The notes under the pieces: model-generated | Seen by the model: only the letters and a program-made list of their open reading frames with translations | Databases searched by the model: none | What the model was told of the DNA's origin: nothing | Position numbers and translations under genes: made by a program | In this document: positions 1 through 7,656 of the stretch, one piece after another | Layout of the letters: the number at the start of each line of letters is the position of its first letter | Numbering within the stretch: the first letter of the stretch is position 1 | NCBI GenBank assembly: GCA_000719695.1 | Contig: JOHN01000006.1 | Coordinates: 1-64,000 of the forward strand | Length of the DNA: 64,000 nucleotides | Direction: 5' to 3' | Origin: Streptomyces sp. NRRL F-6131 | Lineage (GTDB): Bacteria > Actinomycetota > Actinomycetes > Streptomycetales > Streptomycetaceae

Positions 1-93
1 GCCCAGCAGATCGCCATCGGCGAGAAGGTCCTCGCCGCCCAGGGCCCCGGCGCCTGGCCCGTCTGCTCCGTCAAGGCCGGCCTCACCAAGTAA
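1..93 (+). CDS. C-terminal end of a resuscitation-promoting-factor-like transglycosylase (partial)
   Basis: The first 30 codons form an open frame ending in TAA at 91-93. The peptide contains QQIAIGEKVLAAQGPGAWPVC, which matches the end of the Rpf/transglycosylase-like domain of actinobacterial secreted muralytic enzymes (the conserved GxGAWPxC segment with its disulfide cysteine). The family cleaves peptidoglycan during spore germination and growth. Only the tail is visible, so signal peptide, LysM domain and catalytic Glu lie off the window. The identification rests on this short motif. Confidence 0.7.
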   Translation, partial: AQQIAIGEKVLAAQGPGAWPVCSVKAGLTK

Positions 94-213
94 GGCCACC
101 AGCAACACCACGACACACGCCGCTGCACCCGCACCGCGCCCCCGAGGGCCGGTCCGGTGTCCAGCGGCGTCGTGCGTTCCCGGGCCGGACAGTCAGCCGC
201 CCAGCCCAGGCCT

Positions 214-681
214 TCAGGCCACGGGCGTCACCGAGGCCGACGCGGAGATCTCCGCGGCGACCGCCGCCGGGTCGACGGCGACGGTCGCCCGGGCGATGCC
301 GTCCAGCCCCGGGTGGGCGCCGGCCCGGACGCCGCGCCGCCGCGTTGCGGAGCAGGTCGAGGTCGTTGATGTCGTTGCCGAAGGCGTTGTACCGGTCGAT
401 GCCCAGCGAGGCCAGGGCCTCCCACTTCGTCGTGGCGCCAGGCGCGAGGTCGATGATCGCCTCGTCGAGGTGGAGGTTGACGCTCATCCCGAGGGCACGG
501 CAGGCCCCGGCGAGGACCGGCAGGAGGTCGCGGACCGGCCGGACGGAGGCGATGACCCGGTGGTGGCCGGCCCGCTCGCAGTCCTCGATGGCGCCGAGGA
601 CCCTGTCGTCGATCGTCCGCCCGTCGAAGCAGAGCGTGCCTCGATGTCGAAGACCGTGGTGCGGGCGCCAGAAATGATCAT
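214..681 (-). pseudogene. Broken HAD-superfamily (Cof-like) phosphatase
   Basis: Read on the minus strand, three frames must be joined to recover a HAD hydrolase. The first runs from ATG at 681 to FDIE. A second frame gives GTLCFDGRTIDDRV (motif I, here DIEGTL instead of DxDGTL), then IEDCERAG and later TKWEAL and NAFGNDINDLDLL (the motif IV GND region). A third frame carries GAHPGLDGIARATVAVDP and stops at 214. Between RPVRDLLPVL and SVNLHLDEA the cap region expected in Cof-type enzymes is missing. Two frameshifts plus an internal deletion make this a decayed gene; sequencing error could explain the shifts but not the missing cap. Confidence 0.65.
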
Positions 682-870
682 GGCGAGATGACAGTGACGC
701 GCTGTCGACCGCCCGTCGAGCGCGATGCCCCCGGAAGGCCCGCCGCGGCCTCACCGGCCCGACCGAACGGCGCCGCTCCAGGAGCACCGGTCAGCCGGCC
801 GGTTGCACGGCGGGTCCGCAGATCACAGAGTGGGATTGCACCGCACACGAACCCACCTGAGGGGACGACG

Positions 871-1437
871 ATGTCCACTTTCCTCCAGGGCTTCGAGCGC
901 GACCCGTCCCCCGCGCCCTCGCCGGTCGCGGACGGGCCGCCCCCGTGGCCGGAGTCGACGATGATCACCTACGACTCGTACCAGAACTACTGGACGTTGC
1001 AGGACGCCGCCCCCGATGTCTGGGGCTGCACGGGGCTCATGTCGGTGGCTCCGGTCACGACCGACTGCTACGGGACGAGCCCGCCCGGAACCCTGTTCCT
1101 CCTGCCCGGCACCTACGAGAACCCGGCCCCGCCGTACCCCGACGCCGAGGGCGTGACGTTCAACTGCGCGCCGCAGGCGCCGATCGTCGCAGCCACCGCC
1201 GGCCCGCTGCACGTGCAGATGTGCGACCTGCTCGGACAGCCGCCCAAGTACTACATCGGCTTCGGTGTGCTCTTCCCGCTGAGCGCGGGCGGCATGGGCT
1301 ACAACAGCACGACCTGCAACGAGTACTGGTTCAACGGGCAACGGCAGCTGCCGCCCGACTGGCAGGCGTTCGTGCACCAGGCGCTGCAGTCCAACCTCGA
1401 CGACCTGGCGCAGCGTCGCGTCGCCCAGCGCTCCTAG
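871..1437 (+). CDS. Hypothetical cysteine-containing protein
   Basis: A 188-residue protein of unknown family. ATG at 871 is preceded by a purine-rich GAGGGGA, and the long upstream extension of the frame has no better start. It has no signal peptide or membrane segment, is rich in Pro, Tyr and Trp, and contains five cysteines in short contexts (WGCTG, TDCYG, FNCAP, QMCDL, TTCNE). Its TAG overlaps the stop of the convergent epoxidase gene in a CTAG, so the two genes meet with no spacer or terminator. No function can be assigned. Confidence 0.6.
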   Translation: MSTFLQGFERDPSPAPSPVADGPPPWPESTMITYDSYQNYWTLQDAAPDVWGCTGLMSVAPVTTDCYGTSPPGTLFLLPGTYENPAPPYPDAEGVTFNCAPQAPIVAATAGPLHVQMCDLLGQPPKYYIGFGVLFPLSAGGMGYNSTTCNEYWFNGQRQLPPDWQAFVHQALQSNLDDLAQRRVAQRS

Positions 1438-3008
1438 CCGGGAACGGTCGGGCGTGCGGTGGGCGAAGCGGTGTGGCGGGACGGAGTGCGGAGGGACGGA
1501 GCAGGGCGGGACGGGCGGTAGCCGGGGCCGAGGGAGGCCAGTTCGGTGTCCGTCAGTGGCGGTTCGTGGAGGGGGAGCACGCCCGGGGCGGGCCGTGCCC
1601 GCAGGAGGGCGCGGGCCGTGGCGGGGCGGGCCAGGTCGGTGGGGCGTCCTTCGAGGGTGCCCAGCCGGACGAGGGTGCCGAGGACGCTGTCGGCGTCGCC
1701 GCCCCTGCCGTTGGCGCGCACGGCGGCCGACTGGAGCCGGTCGCCCAGGCGGGCGCGGGCCCAGTCGGCGCGGGTCGGCCGGGCGCCGGTGACGTCCGGG
1801 TACAGCACGTCCTGGCCGGTGGCCAGGCCCCAGGCGGCCCGGGTGGTCCGGAAGACGGCCCGCTGAATGCTCCTGGAGACGCCCCGACGGGCCGGGCCGT
1901 GGCGCTCCAGGGTGCGGGCGAGGGCCAGGACGCCGGCCGCCGCGACGGAGAGGCCGTGCCCGTACGCGGGGTTGGTGTGCGCGACGGCGTCGCCCACCAC
2001 CGCGAAGCCGTCCGGCCAACGGCGGCACCGGTCGTAGCGGCGGCGGCGGTCCGCGGTGTTGCCGTAGCGGCGTATGTGGTCGAGGGGGTGGCAGAGCGGC
2101 AGCAGGTCGGCGATCAGCGGGTGCGGCAGGGCGGCGGCGAAGTCGCGGAACCCGGCCTCGTCGCGCGGTGCGTCCGCGCCGCGGGTGGCGGAGAGGGAGA
2201 TCAGCCAGCGGCCGTTCTCGATCGGGAAGACCGTGGCCGCCCGCCCCGGGCCGGCCCCCGGCCCGGACTGGATCGAGACCGAGGGGAAGGCGCCGGCGTT
2301 GTCGGGCGCCCGGACCAGCAGGGTCGCGTAGACCAGGCCGCAGTCGACGCGTTCCTGCGCGACGGCGGGCAGGCCCAGCTCGGCCAGCCAGTCGGGTGCG
2401 CGCGAGCCACGACCGGTGGCGTCGACCACCAGGTCCGCGGGGAGGTCGTGGCCGTCCGGCCACTCGCCGCCGCGCAGGCGGACGCCGGTGACGCGGCGGG
2501 CGTCGCCGAGCAGTCCCTCGCCGTGGACGCCCTGGAGGAGCTCGATCGCGGGGTCGGTGAGGACCCGGTCGCGAACGATCCAGTCCAGCAGGTCCCGGCT
2601 GAGGCACCAGCCGTGGGAGGCCTCGCCGATCCTGGGCAGCCAGCCGTGCGGGCCGAGCGTCACCAGGTCGCCGGGCAGGGAGAGACGGCGGGCCCCGGCG
2701 GCGGTGATCGCGTCGGTGAACCCGGGAAGCAGGGTCTCCAGGCTCGCCGCTCCCGAGGCCATCAGCAGGTGGCCGTGGCGCGCCTGGGGCAGACCGGCCC
2801 GCGCGACCGGGTCGGCGGGCAGCCGGTCCCGGTCGACGACGACGACCTGCTCCGCGTGGCGGGCGAGCACCGCAGCGGTGAGCATGCCCGCGAAGCCCCC
2901 GCCCAGGACGACGGCACGGCGCACCCCGGTACCGTGTGACCGGTCGATCGGTCGGTCCATCGGTCGGTCCATCGGCTGGTCCATCGGTCGGTCGGTCAGT
3001 CGGTCCAT
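1434..3008 (-). CDS. FAD-dependent epoxidase/monooxygenase, LasC/MonCI-like
   Basis: A Rossmann fold begins near residue 33 with VVLGGGFAGM, followed by VVVVDRDRLP and GLPQARHGH, the pattern of the LasC/MonCI polyene epoxidase group. A second FAD motif, FAVVGDAVAHTNPAYGHG, lies in the C-terminal half. The family uses FAD and O2 to epoxidise isolated alkenes. As last gene of the meroterpenoid operon it is a good candidate to epoxidise the terminal prenyl double bond before cyclisation. The annotated start gives an odd N-terminus of MDRP/MDQP repeats encoded by tandem DNA repeats; the true start could be a later ATG or the GTG at 2924, just before RRAVVLGGG. The substrate is inferred from context. 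Confidence 0.8.
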   Translation of the reverse strand: MDRLTDRPMDQPMDRPMDRPIDRSHGTGVRRAVVLGGGFAGMLTAAVLARHAEQVVVVDRDRLPADPVARAGLPQARHGHLLMASGAASLETLLPGFTDAITAAGARRLSLPGDLVTLGPHGWLPRIGEASHGWCLSRDLLDWIVRDRVLTDPAIELLQGVHGEGLLGDARRVTGVRLRGGEWPDGHDLPADLVVDATGRGSRAPDWLAELGLPAVAQERVDCGLVYATLLVRAPDNAGAFPSVSIQSGPGAGPGRAATVFPIENGRWLISLSATRGADAPRDEAGFRDFAAALPHPLIADLLPLCHPLDHIRRYGNTADRRRRYDRCRRWPDGFAVVGDAVAHTNPAYGHGLSVAAAGVLALARTLERHGPARRGVSRSIQRAVFRTTRAAWGLATGQDVLYPDVTGARPTRADWARARLGDRLQSAAVRANGRGGDADSVLGTLVRLGTLEGRPTDLARPATARALLRARPAPGVLPLHEPPLTDTELASLGPGYRPSRPAPSLRTPSRHTASPTARPTVPG

Positions 3009-3010
3009 CC
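2941..3010. repeat. Short tandem repeat (GGTCGGTCCATC-type)
   Basis: Several imperfect copies of a 12-base unit built from GGTCGGTCCATC cover the 5' end of the epoxidase gene. In the minus-strand frame they encode repeated Met-Asp-Arg-Pro. The repeat could be untranslated leader, depending on the true start. Confidence 0.7.
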
Positions 3011-3053
3011 GTCGTTCCGTCCTCTCTCCTCGGTGGTTGCCGTAGCCGGCCGC

Positions 3054-3086
3054 TTCGACGCCGGTTCGACGCCGGTTCGACGCCGG
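3054..3086. repeat. Three direct 11-bp repeats (TTCGACGCCGG)
   Basis: TTCGACGCCGG occurs three times head to tail in the gap between the two FAD-enzyme genes. The spacing equals one DNA helical turn. Function unknown; possibly slippage-generated or a binding site. Confidence 0.6.
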
Positions 3087-3093
3087 TTCGGTG

Positions 3094-3132
3094 GCGGTCC
3101 GGCGCCACGGTTGCCGTGCGCCGCCGGACCGC
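3094..3132 (-). terminator. Hairpin between the two FAD-enzyme genes
   Basis: GCGGTCCGGCG at 3094-3104 pairs perfectly with CGCCGGACCGC at 3122-3132; the loop contains a smaller CACGG/CCGTG stem. It lies 8 bases past the stop of the upstream FAD monooxygenase gene and before the epoxidase gene. There is no U-tract, so it may be a GC-rich terminator, attenuator or mRNA-stabilising element. Confidence 0.45.
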
Positions 3133-3140
3133 GCCGTGGT

Positions 3141-4442
3141 TCACGCCCAGTCGGGCACGCGGCGGGCGCGCGGGTCCGGCAGGCCCAGCTGGTGCAGCCG
3201 GTCCAGCACGCTGAAGGGGCGGATGCCGAGCCCGGCCATGTTGTAGGTGGCCTGGTACCGGAGCCGCGGATTGCCGTCCATCCGGCGCAGCACCCGGCGT
3301 CCGATCGCCTGGCCGGAGCGCGAGAGCTGGGTGATCATGCGGGTCGCGTCGTGGCTCATCCGGTCCATGTGCCGCACCCAGACCGTGCGCTGCGCCTGGT
3401 ACGCCTGCAGCGCCCGGTCGCCGGACGCCGGGGCCGGACGGGCGGCGAAGCCCCGCTCGGTCAGGCAGGCCGCCAGGGCCTCGGCGTCGGCGATGGCGGT
3501 GTTCATGCCCTGGGCCGCCATCGGGTGCACGCAGTGCGCCGCTTCGCCGACCAGGGCGAGGCCGGGGACGGCCAGCACGGTGGCGGTGAACCGCCACAGG
3601 TTGAGCAGTTGCCGACTCCCGAAGCTGTCCCGCAGCCGTTCCTCCAGCGGGCGCAGGGCGGGTGTCCCGTCCAGCAGTTCGCGGCACCACTGCTCCAGCA
3701 GCTCGGCCCGCTCCTTGCCGGTGCCGCGCAGCGTGTCGGGGCGCACCTGGGCGTAGAGCCGCATCCGGGCGCCGGGCAGCGGGTAGGCGAGGCGGAGTCC
3801 CTGGCCGGTGAGGTAGCTCGTCACTTCGGGTGCCGCTTCCGGGACGCCGTCGATGTCGAAGGAGAGCAGCCGGTGCGCGTACTCGGTGGAGGTCGTGTCG
3901 ATGCCCGCCGCCCGGCGGAGCTTCGACGAGCGTCCGTCGGCGGCCACCACGAGCGGTGCGGTCAGCTCCCGGGTCTGCCCCTGCCAGGAGACGCGCACGC
4001 CCGCCACCCGTCGGCCGTCCCGGATCAGCCCCTCGACCAGCGCGCCGGACCAGAACTCGACGCGCTCCCCCAGGGACTCCCGCAGGGCCGCCAGGATCTC
4101 GGGGTAGTCGAGCGAGAACAGCAGGCGGTCCGCGCCGGGCATCGTCCGGTAGTCGAAGAGCATCAGGCGGCGGCCGTCCGCGTCGCGGACCATCAGTCGG
4201 CCGAGCGGAACGGCGCCGCGGTCCAGCAGCCGCGGCAGGACGCCCCAGCTCCGCAGGATGCGGACCGAACTGGGTTGCAGCACCTCGCCCTTGGCGATCG
4301 GGACGGGAACCCGCTGCTTGTCGAGCAGGAGGACGCGCAGCCCGGCGAGGTCCAGTGCGCGGGCGGTGGCAAGTCCGGCCACGCCGGCGCCGCAGACGAT
4401 GACGTCCCAGGCGTGCGGGCCGGCGCCCGGGGTCGCGCTCAT
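3141..4442 (-). CDS. UbiH-like FAD-dependent monooxygenase
   Basis: A 433-residue flavoprotein. It has the N-terminal GxGxxG (VIVCGAGVAGLATA, about residues 14-27), the DG motif in VVAADGRSSKLRR, and a second FAD motif ALVGEAAHCVHPMAAQGMN with Glu where GDAAH is usual. This is the layout of group A aromatic hydroxylases, UbiH/squalene epoxidase-like enzymes and prenyl reductases. ATG at 4442 overlaps the cyclase stop by ATGA, indicating translational coupling. Likely role: hydroxylation of the quinol ring, or oxidation of the prenyl chain, in the meroterpenoid pathway. Which of the two FAD enzymes is the epoxidase cannot be decided from sequence. Confidence 0.8.
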   Translation of the reverse strand: MSATPGAGPHAWDVIVCGAGVAGLATARALDLAGLRVLLLDKQRVPVPIAKGEVLQPSSVRILRSWGVLPRLLDRGAVPLGRLMVRDADGRRLMLFDYRTMPGADRLLFSLDYPEILAALRESLGERVEFWSGALVEGLIRDGRRVAGVRVSWQGQTRELTAPLVVAADGRSSKLRRAAGIDTTSTEYAHRLLSFDIDGVPEAAPEVTSYLTGQGLRLAYPLPGARMRLYAQVRPDTLRGTGKERAELLEQWCRELLDGTPALRPLEERLRDSFGSRQLLNLWRFTATVLAVPGLALVGEAAHCVHPMAAQGMNTAIADAEALAACLTERGFAARPAPASGDRALQAYQAQRTVWVRHMDRMSHDATRMITQLSRSGQAIGRRVLRRMDGNPRLRYQATYNMAGLGIRPFSVLDRLHQLGLPDPRARRVPDWA

Positions 4443-6340
4443 CGCGCCTCCCCCGACTCGGCGCGGGTCCGAGGCGCGAGCGGTTCGGTCAGCGCGAGCG
4501 GTTCGGTCGGCTCGGTCGGTGCGGTCGACCCCGACAGCTCCGACAGCTCCGACAGTGCCGAGAGCGCCGAGAGCGCCAGGCCCTGGGCCATCAGGAAGTC
4601 GCTGTAGTGCACGTGGTCCCGGATGTACACGCAGGTCCGGCCGGGTTCCCAACTCCCGTCCGGCCGCTGCTGTTCGAGCAGCCAGTCGGCGCCGCGCAGG
4701 GCCGGCGCGAGCTCCCCGCAGGCCGTGAGCGCCAGGACGGCCCGGGCGGTCTCGTCCACCGTTCCGGGTTCGTCCGGTTCGCCGGTGGACCAGGAGCCGT
4801 CCGGGAGCTGTGCGGCCCGCAGCCGGCCGACGGCCCGCCGGGCGACCGGGCTGCCGGCCCGGCCGAGCGCGGCCAGCAGGCGCAGGACGGCGGCCGTCGC
4901 CGGGACGACGCCCCGGTGCCAGAGGGCCTCGAACCCGCCGTCCGGCCGCTGACGGCGCACCAGCCAGCGCAGGCCGCGTGCCAGTCGGGGGTCGCTCGCG
5001 GGCAGGCCCGACTCGGTGAGGACGAGCAGTGCCTTGGCGGTGATGTACGGGCAGGGCCCGTCCAGCGGGACCAGGGTGTTGCGGACGAAGGTGCTCCACG
5101 AGCCGCGCCGGTCCTGTCGGGCGAGCAGCCACTCCAGGCCGCGGCGCAGCGCGGGGGCGTCGCGGTCGCCCTGCAGCAGCACCTCCAGCACGGCGAGCGA
5201 GTCGAGGACGTTCGGCCAGCCCTTGGTGCCGGACCAGGTCCAGCCCCCGGGTGGGCAGTCGTAGAGCGGGAAGGGCGCGGTCTGCTGGCAGTCCGCCAGC
5301 CAGTTCCTGGTGCGGACGAGACGCGGGTCGTCGGTGTGCCCGGCCGTGCCCAGGGCGGCCGCGGCGAAGGCGGGGCCGGTGACCTCGATCCGGGCGGTCT
5401 CCATCCCGTGGATCATGCACCAGGAGCCGTCGGGCTGAACGGTCGCCCGCAGGTAGTCGAGCCCGGCCGCGACGAGGCCCGGTCCGTCGGGCGTTCGCGG
5501 CCCCGGTCCGTCCGGCGTCCGCGACCCCGGGCCGGCGGGTCGCGGAGCCGGGGCGGTGCCCGCGCGGGCCGGAACGGCGCCGCTGACGGCCAGGGCCGTC
5601 ACGACCAGACCGGTGAGCCAGGGGTCGCCGCCGTAGGAGCCGACGTCGCCCTCCTGCCGCTGGACCTCGCCCAGCAGGCGGATCGCCTCCCGGCGCGCGG
5701 CCGCCAGCGCACCGCGCGCGAGCGGGCCCGGGGCGCCGAAGCGCGACTGCAGCAGGGCGAGGGCGAGGAACGGCGGCGAGAGGTAGGAGAGCAGCCTGCG
5801 GCGCAGCGGCGCCGGCAGGAGCACCAGTTCGACCGGGACGCGCGGCAGCCCGGTGGCGTCGGCGAGTCCGGCCAGGGCGAGGACCAGCGTGCACAGCTGC
5901 CGGACGGTGCGGTCCTCGATCGCGTCGACGCCGCCGGTGGCACCGAGCCGGGCCAGTGCGCCGGACACCGCCTCGCGGGCCTTCGCGTCCTCGTCGGGAC
6001 CGTGCCCGGGGACCAGGGTGAGGGCGGCCGCCGCCATGCAGGTGGCCACGGCGTCCGACGGGAAGCCTTCGAGGGTGCCCCAGCCGCCGTCGGGGTTGCG
6101 CACCCGCAGCAGCCAGGCGCAGCCGTCCGCCGCGAGGGTGCGGTCGGCCGCCGTGCCCGCCAGGTGCAGGGCGAGGGCGGCGCCCGCGGTGCCGGAGACC
6201 GCGGCGGGGCGGGGGTTGGTCCACGACCCGTCGGGCAGTTGGGCGGCGAGCAGCATGCCGGTGCTCGCGGCCACCGCGCCTTCGAGCCGGGTCTGCCGGT
6301 CGAAGCCGTCGTGCGTGGGCCGGTTCGGTGGGAGGGACAT
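4439..6340 (-). CDS. Squalene-hopene-cyclase-fold terpene cyclase-like protein, non-canonical acid motif
   Basis: A 633-residue prenyltransferase/squalene-oxidase repeat protein. Multiple QW-type repeats are visible (QLPDGSW, NPDGGWG, QPDGSW, RQRPDGGF, QLPDGSWS, QQRPDGSWEPG). The family forms an alpha/alpha double barrel that cyclises polyprene chains after protonation by the middle Asp of a DxDD motif. In the place where DxDD should follow a GGW and Pro, about residues 365-384, the sequence reads PNVLDSLAV, so the acid position is Leu. Other acidic clusters are HTDD (about 335-338) and VDET (about 528-531). ATG 6340 has GGAG upstream; a GTG at 6394 right after the prenyl synthase stop would add 18 residues. 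It is the only cyclase candidate in the operon. Confidence 0.78.
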   Translation of the reverse strand: MSLPPNRPTHDGFDRQTRLEGAVAASTGMLLAAQLPDGSWTNPRPAAVSGTAGAALALHLAGTAADRTLAADGCAWLLRVRNPDGGWGTLEGFPSDAVATCMAAAALTLVPGHGPDEDAKAREAVSGALARLGATGGVDAIEDRTVRQLCTLVLALAGLADATGLPRVPVELVLLPAPLRRRLLSYLSPPFLALALLQSRFGAPGPLARGALAAARREAIRLLGEVQRQEGDVGSYGGDPWLTGLVVTALAVSGAVPARAGTAPAPRPAGPGSRTPDGPGPRTPDGPGLVAAGLDYLRATVQPDGSWCMIHGMETARIEVTGPAFAAAALGTAGHTDDPRLVRTRNWLADCQQTAPFPLYDCPPGGWTWSGTKGWPNVLDSLAVLEVLLQGDRDAPALRRGLEWLLARQDRRGSWSTFVRNTLVPLDGPCPYITAKALLVLTESGLPASDPRLARGLRWLVRRQRPDGGFEALWHRGVVPATAAVLRLLAALGRAGSPVARRAVGRLRAAQLPDGSWSTGEPDEPGTVDETARAVLALTACGELAPALRGADWLLEQQRPDGSWEPGRTCVYIRDHVHYSDFLMAQGLALSALSALSELSELSGSTAPTEPTEPLALTEPLAPRTRAESGEAR

Positions 6341-6400
6341 CGGCGCTCCGCGGAGTGAGGGTGGGGCCGGACTCGAACGGTGACGGAACGACACGTCAGG

Positions 6401-7504
6401 TCACATCACGCGGGCGACGCAGGAGTCGGCGAGCGCGGTGTACTGGGCCCGGACCGAGGGGGGCATCGGCACCAGGTCGAGGCTGGCGTGCGCCTTGGCC
6501 AGCGCCAGTTCGGCCTCGCGTTCGCAGGCCCGTCGGCCGCCGCACTCCTCGATCAGGCCGGCGGCCTCCAGCAGCACCGCCTCCGCGGCCTCTGCGGCTT
6601 CCGCTGCTTCCCCCAGCTCGCGCTCAGCCGCCGGGGTGCCGTCGTCGGCCAGCAGGTCCGCGAGCCGGCGCGCGACGGACTCGGAGGCGGCCAGGGCCGC
6701 GACCACGGGCAGGCTCTTCTTGCGCTCGCGCAGATCACCGCGCACGGGTTTGCCGGTGACGGCCGGGTCCCCCCAGATGCCGAGGATGTCGTCGACGCAC
6801 TGGAACGCCAGGCCCAGCTGCCCCGCCGCCTCGGCGAGGGCGGCGACCGTCGGCTCGTCGGCGCCGCCGAGCACCGCGCCCATCGCGCTCGCGCCGGCCA
6901 GCAGGGCGCCGGTCTTGGCCATCGCCATCGCCTGGTACTCGGCGACGGTCACCGTCCCGGGGCCCGTCCAGGGGCGGGAGGTGAACTGGATGTCGCGCGC
7001 CTGGCCCTCGACCAGTTCGCGCAGCGCCACCGCGAGGTGGCCGGCCGCGGCCGGCCCGAGCGGTCCGCCCCTGGCCAGCAGCAGGTCGAACGCGAGGACC
7101 TGCAGCGCGTCGCCCGCCAGGATGGCCCCGCTGACGCCGAACTCCTTCCAGACGGTCGGCCGGCGCCGGCGCTCCTCGTCGCCGTCCATGATGTCGTCGT
7201 GGATCAGGCTGAAGTTGTGGATCAGCTCGACCGCCGCCGCGCCGGGCAGCGCGGCCTCCGCCGGTGCTCCGACGGCCTCCGCGGCCAGCACGGCGAGCGC
7301 GGGCCGGACGGCCTTGCCCGAGTCGAACTCCACCGGCGTACCGTCGGCGCGGCACCACCCGAGGTGGTAGGAGTTCATCACGGCCGTCCAGGGTTCGAGC
7401 AGGGCGACCGCCTCGCGCAGCAGCGGTTCGGTGAGCTCCCTGGCCCGTGTCGTCGTGTGCGCGGCCAACGTGTGCGTGGACGGAGTGTGCGTGATCGTCG
7501 TCAT
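6401..7504 (-). CDS. Polyprenyl diphosphate synthase (probably GGPP synthase)
   Basis: A 367-residue trans-isoprenyl diphosphate synthase. The first Asp-rich motif is DDIMD at residues 103-107 inside LIHDDIMDGDEERRRRPT. The second is QCVDDILGIWGD with D238-D239, in the DDxxG form common in Streptomyces GGPP synthases. The enzyme condenses IPP with allylic diphosphates in the cytosol. The absence of a two-residue insertion in the first motif and the overall resemblance favour a C20 product, but chain length is inferred. It supplies the prenyl chain for the neighbouring UbiA protein. The Ala/Glu-rich stretch near residues 290-310 is low complexity. Confidence 0.88.
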   Translation of the reverse strand: MTTITHTPSTHTLAAHTTTRARELTEPLLREAVALLEPWTAVMNSYHLGWCRADGTPVEFDSGKAVRPALAVLAAEAVGAPAEAALPGAAAVELIHNFSLIHDDIMDGDEERRRRPTVWKEFGVSGAILAGDALQVLAFDLLLARGGPLGPAAAGHLAVALRELVEGQARDIQFTSRPWTGPGTVTVAEYQAMAMAKTGALLAGASAMGAVLGGADEPTVAALAEAAGQLGLAFQCVDDILGIWGDPAVTGKPVRGDLRERKKSLPVVAALAASESVARRLADLLADDGTPAAERELGEAAEAAEAAEAVLLEAAGLIEECGGRRACEREAELALAKAHASLDLVPMPPSVRAQYTALADSCVARVM

Positions 7505-7590
7505 GGCGGATCCTTCCTGTCGCGGTGGTCGGTTCGGCGTGCTGCCGGCTCGGGCGATCGTGAACGGCCCGTTGATGAACGGCCCCGGGT

Positions 7591-7650
7591 CGGAGCGGGG
7601 CCGGAGCGTGGTGGGAGCGTGGTCGGAGCGTGTGGTGGGAGCGTGGCGGG
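7591..7650. repeat. Degenerate GGAGCGTGG repeats in the UbiA/prenyl synthase gap
   Basis: The 152-base gap between the UbiA gene and the prenyl synthase gene holds at least five near-copies of GGAGCGTGG or GGAGCGG spaced 9-14 bases. No promoter is obvious. The repeats may be slippage products. Confidence 0.4.
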
Positions 7651-7656
7651 AACGGT

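Noticed and set aside
3141..6224. Single minus-strand open frame joining the FAD monooxygenase with about 600 upstream codons
   Set aside because: The upstream part is an off-frame shadow of the cyclase gene; the real start of the monooxygenase is the ATG at 4442.
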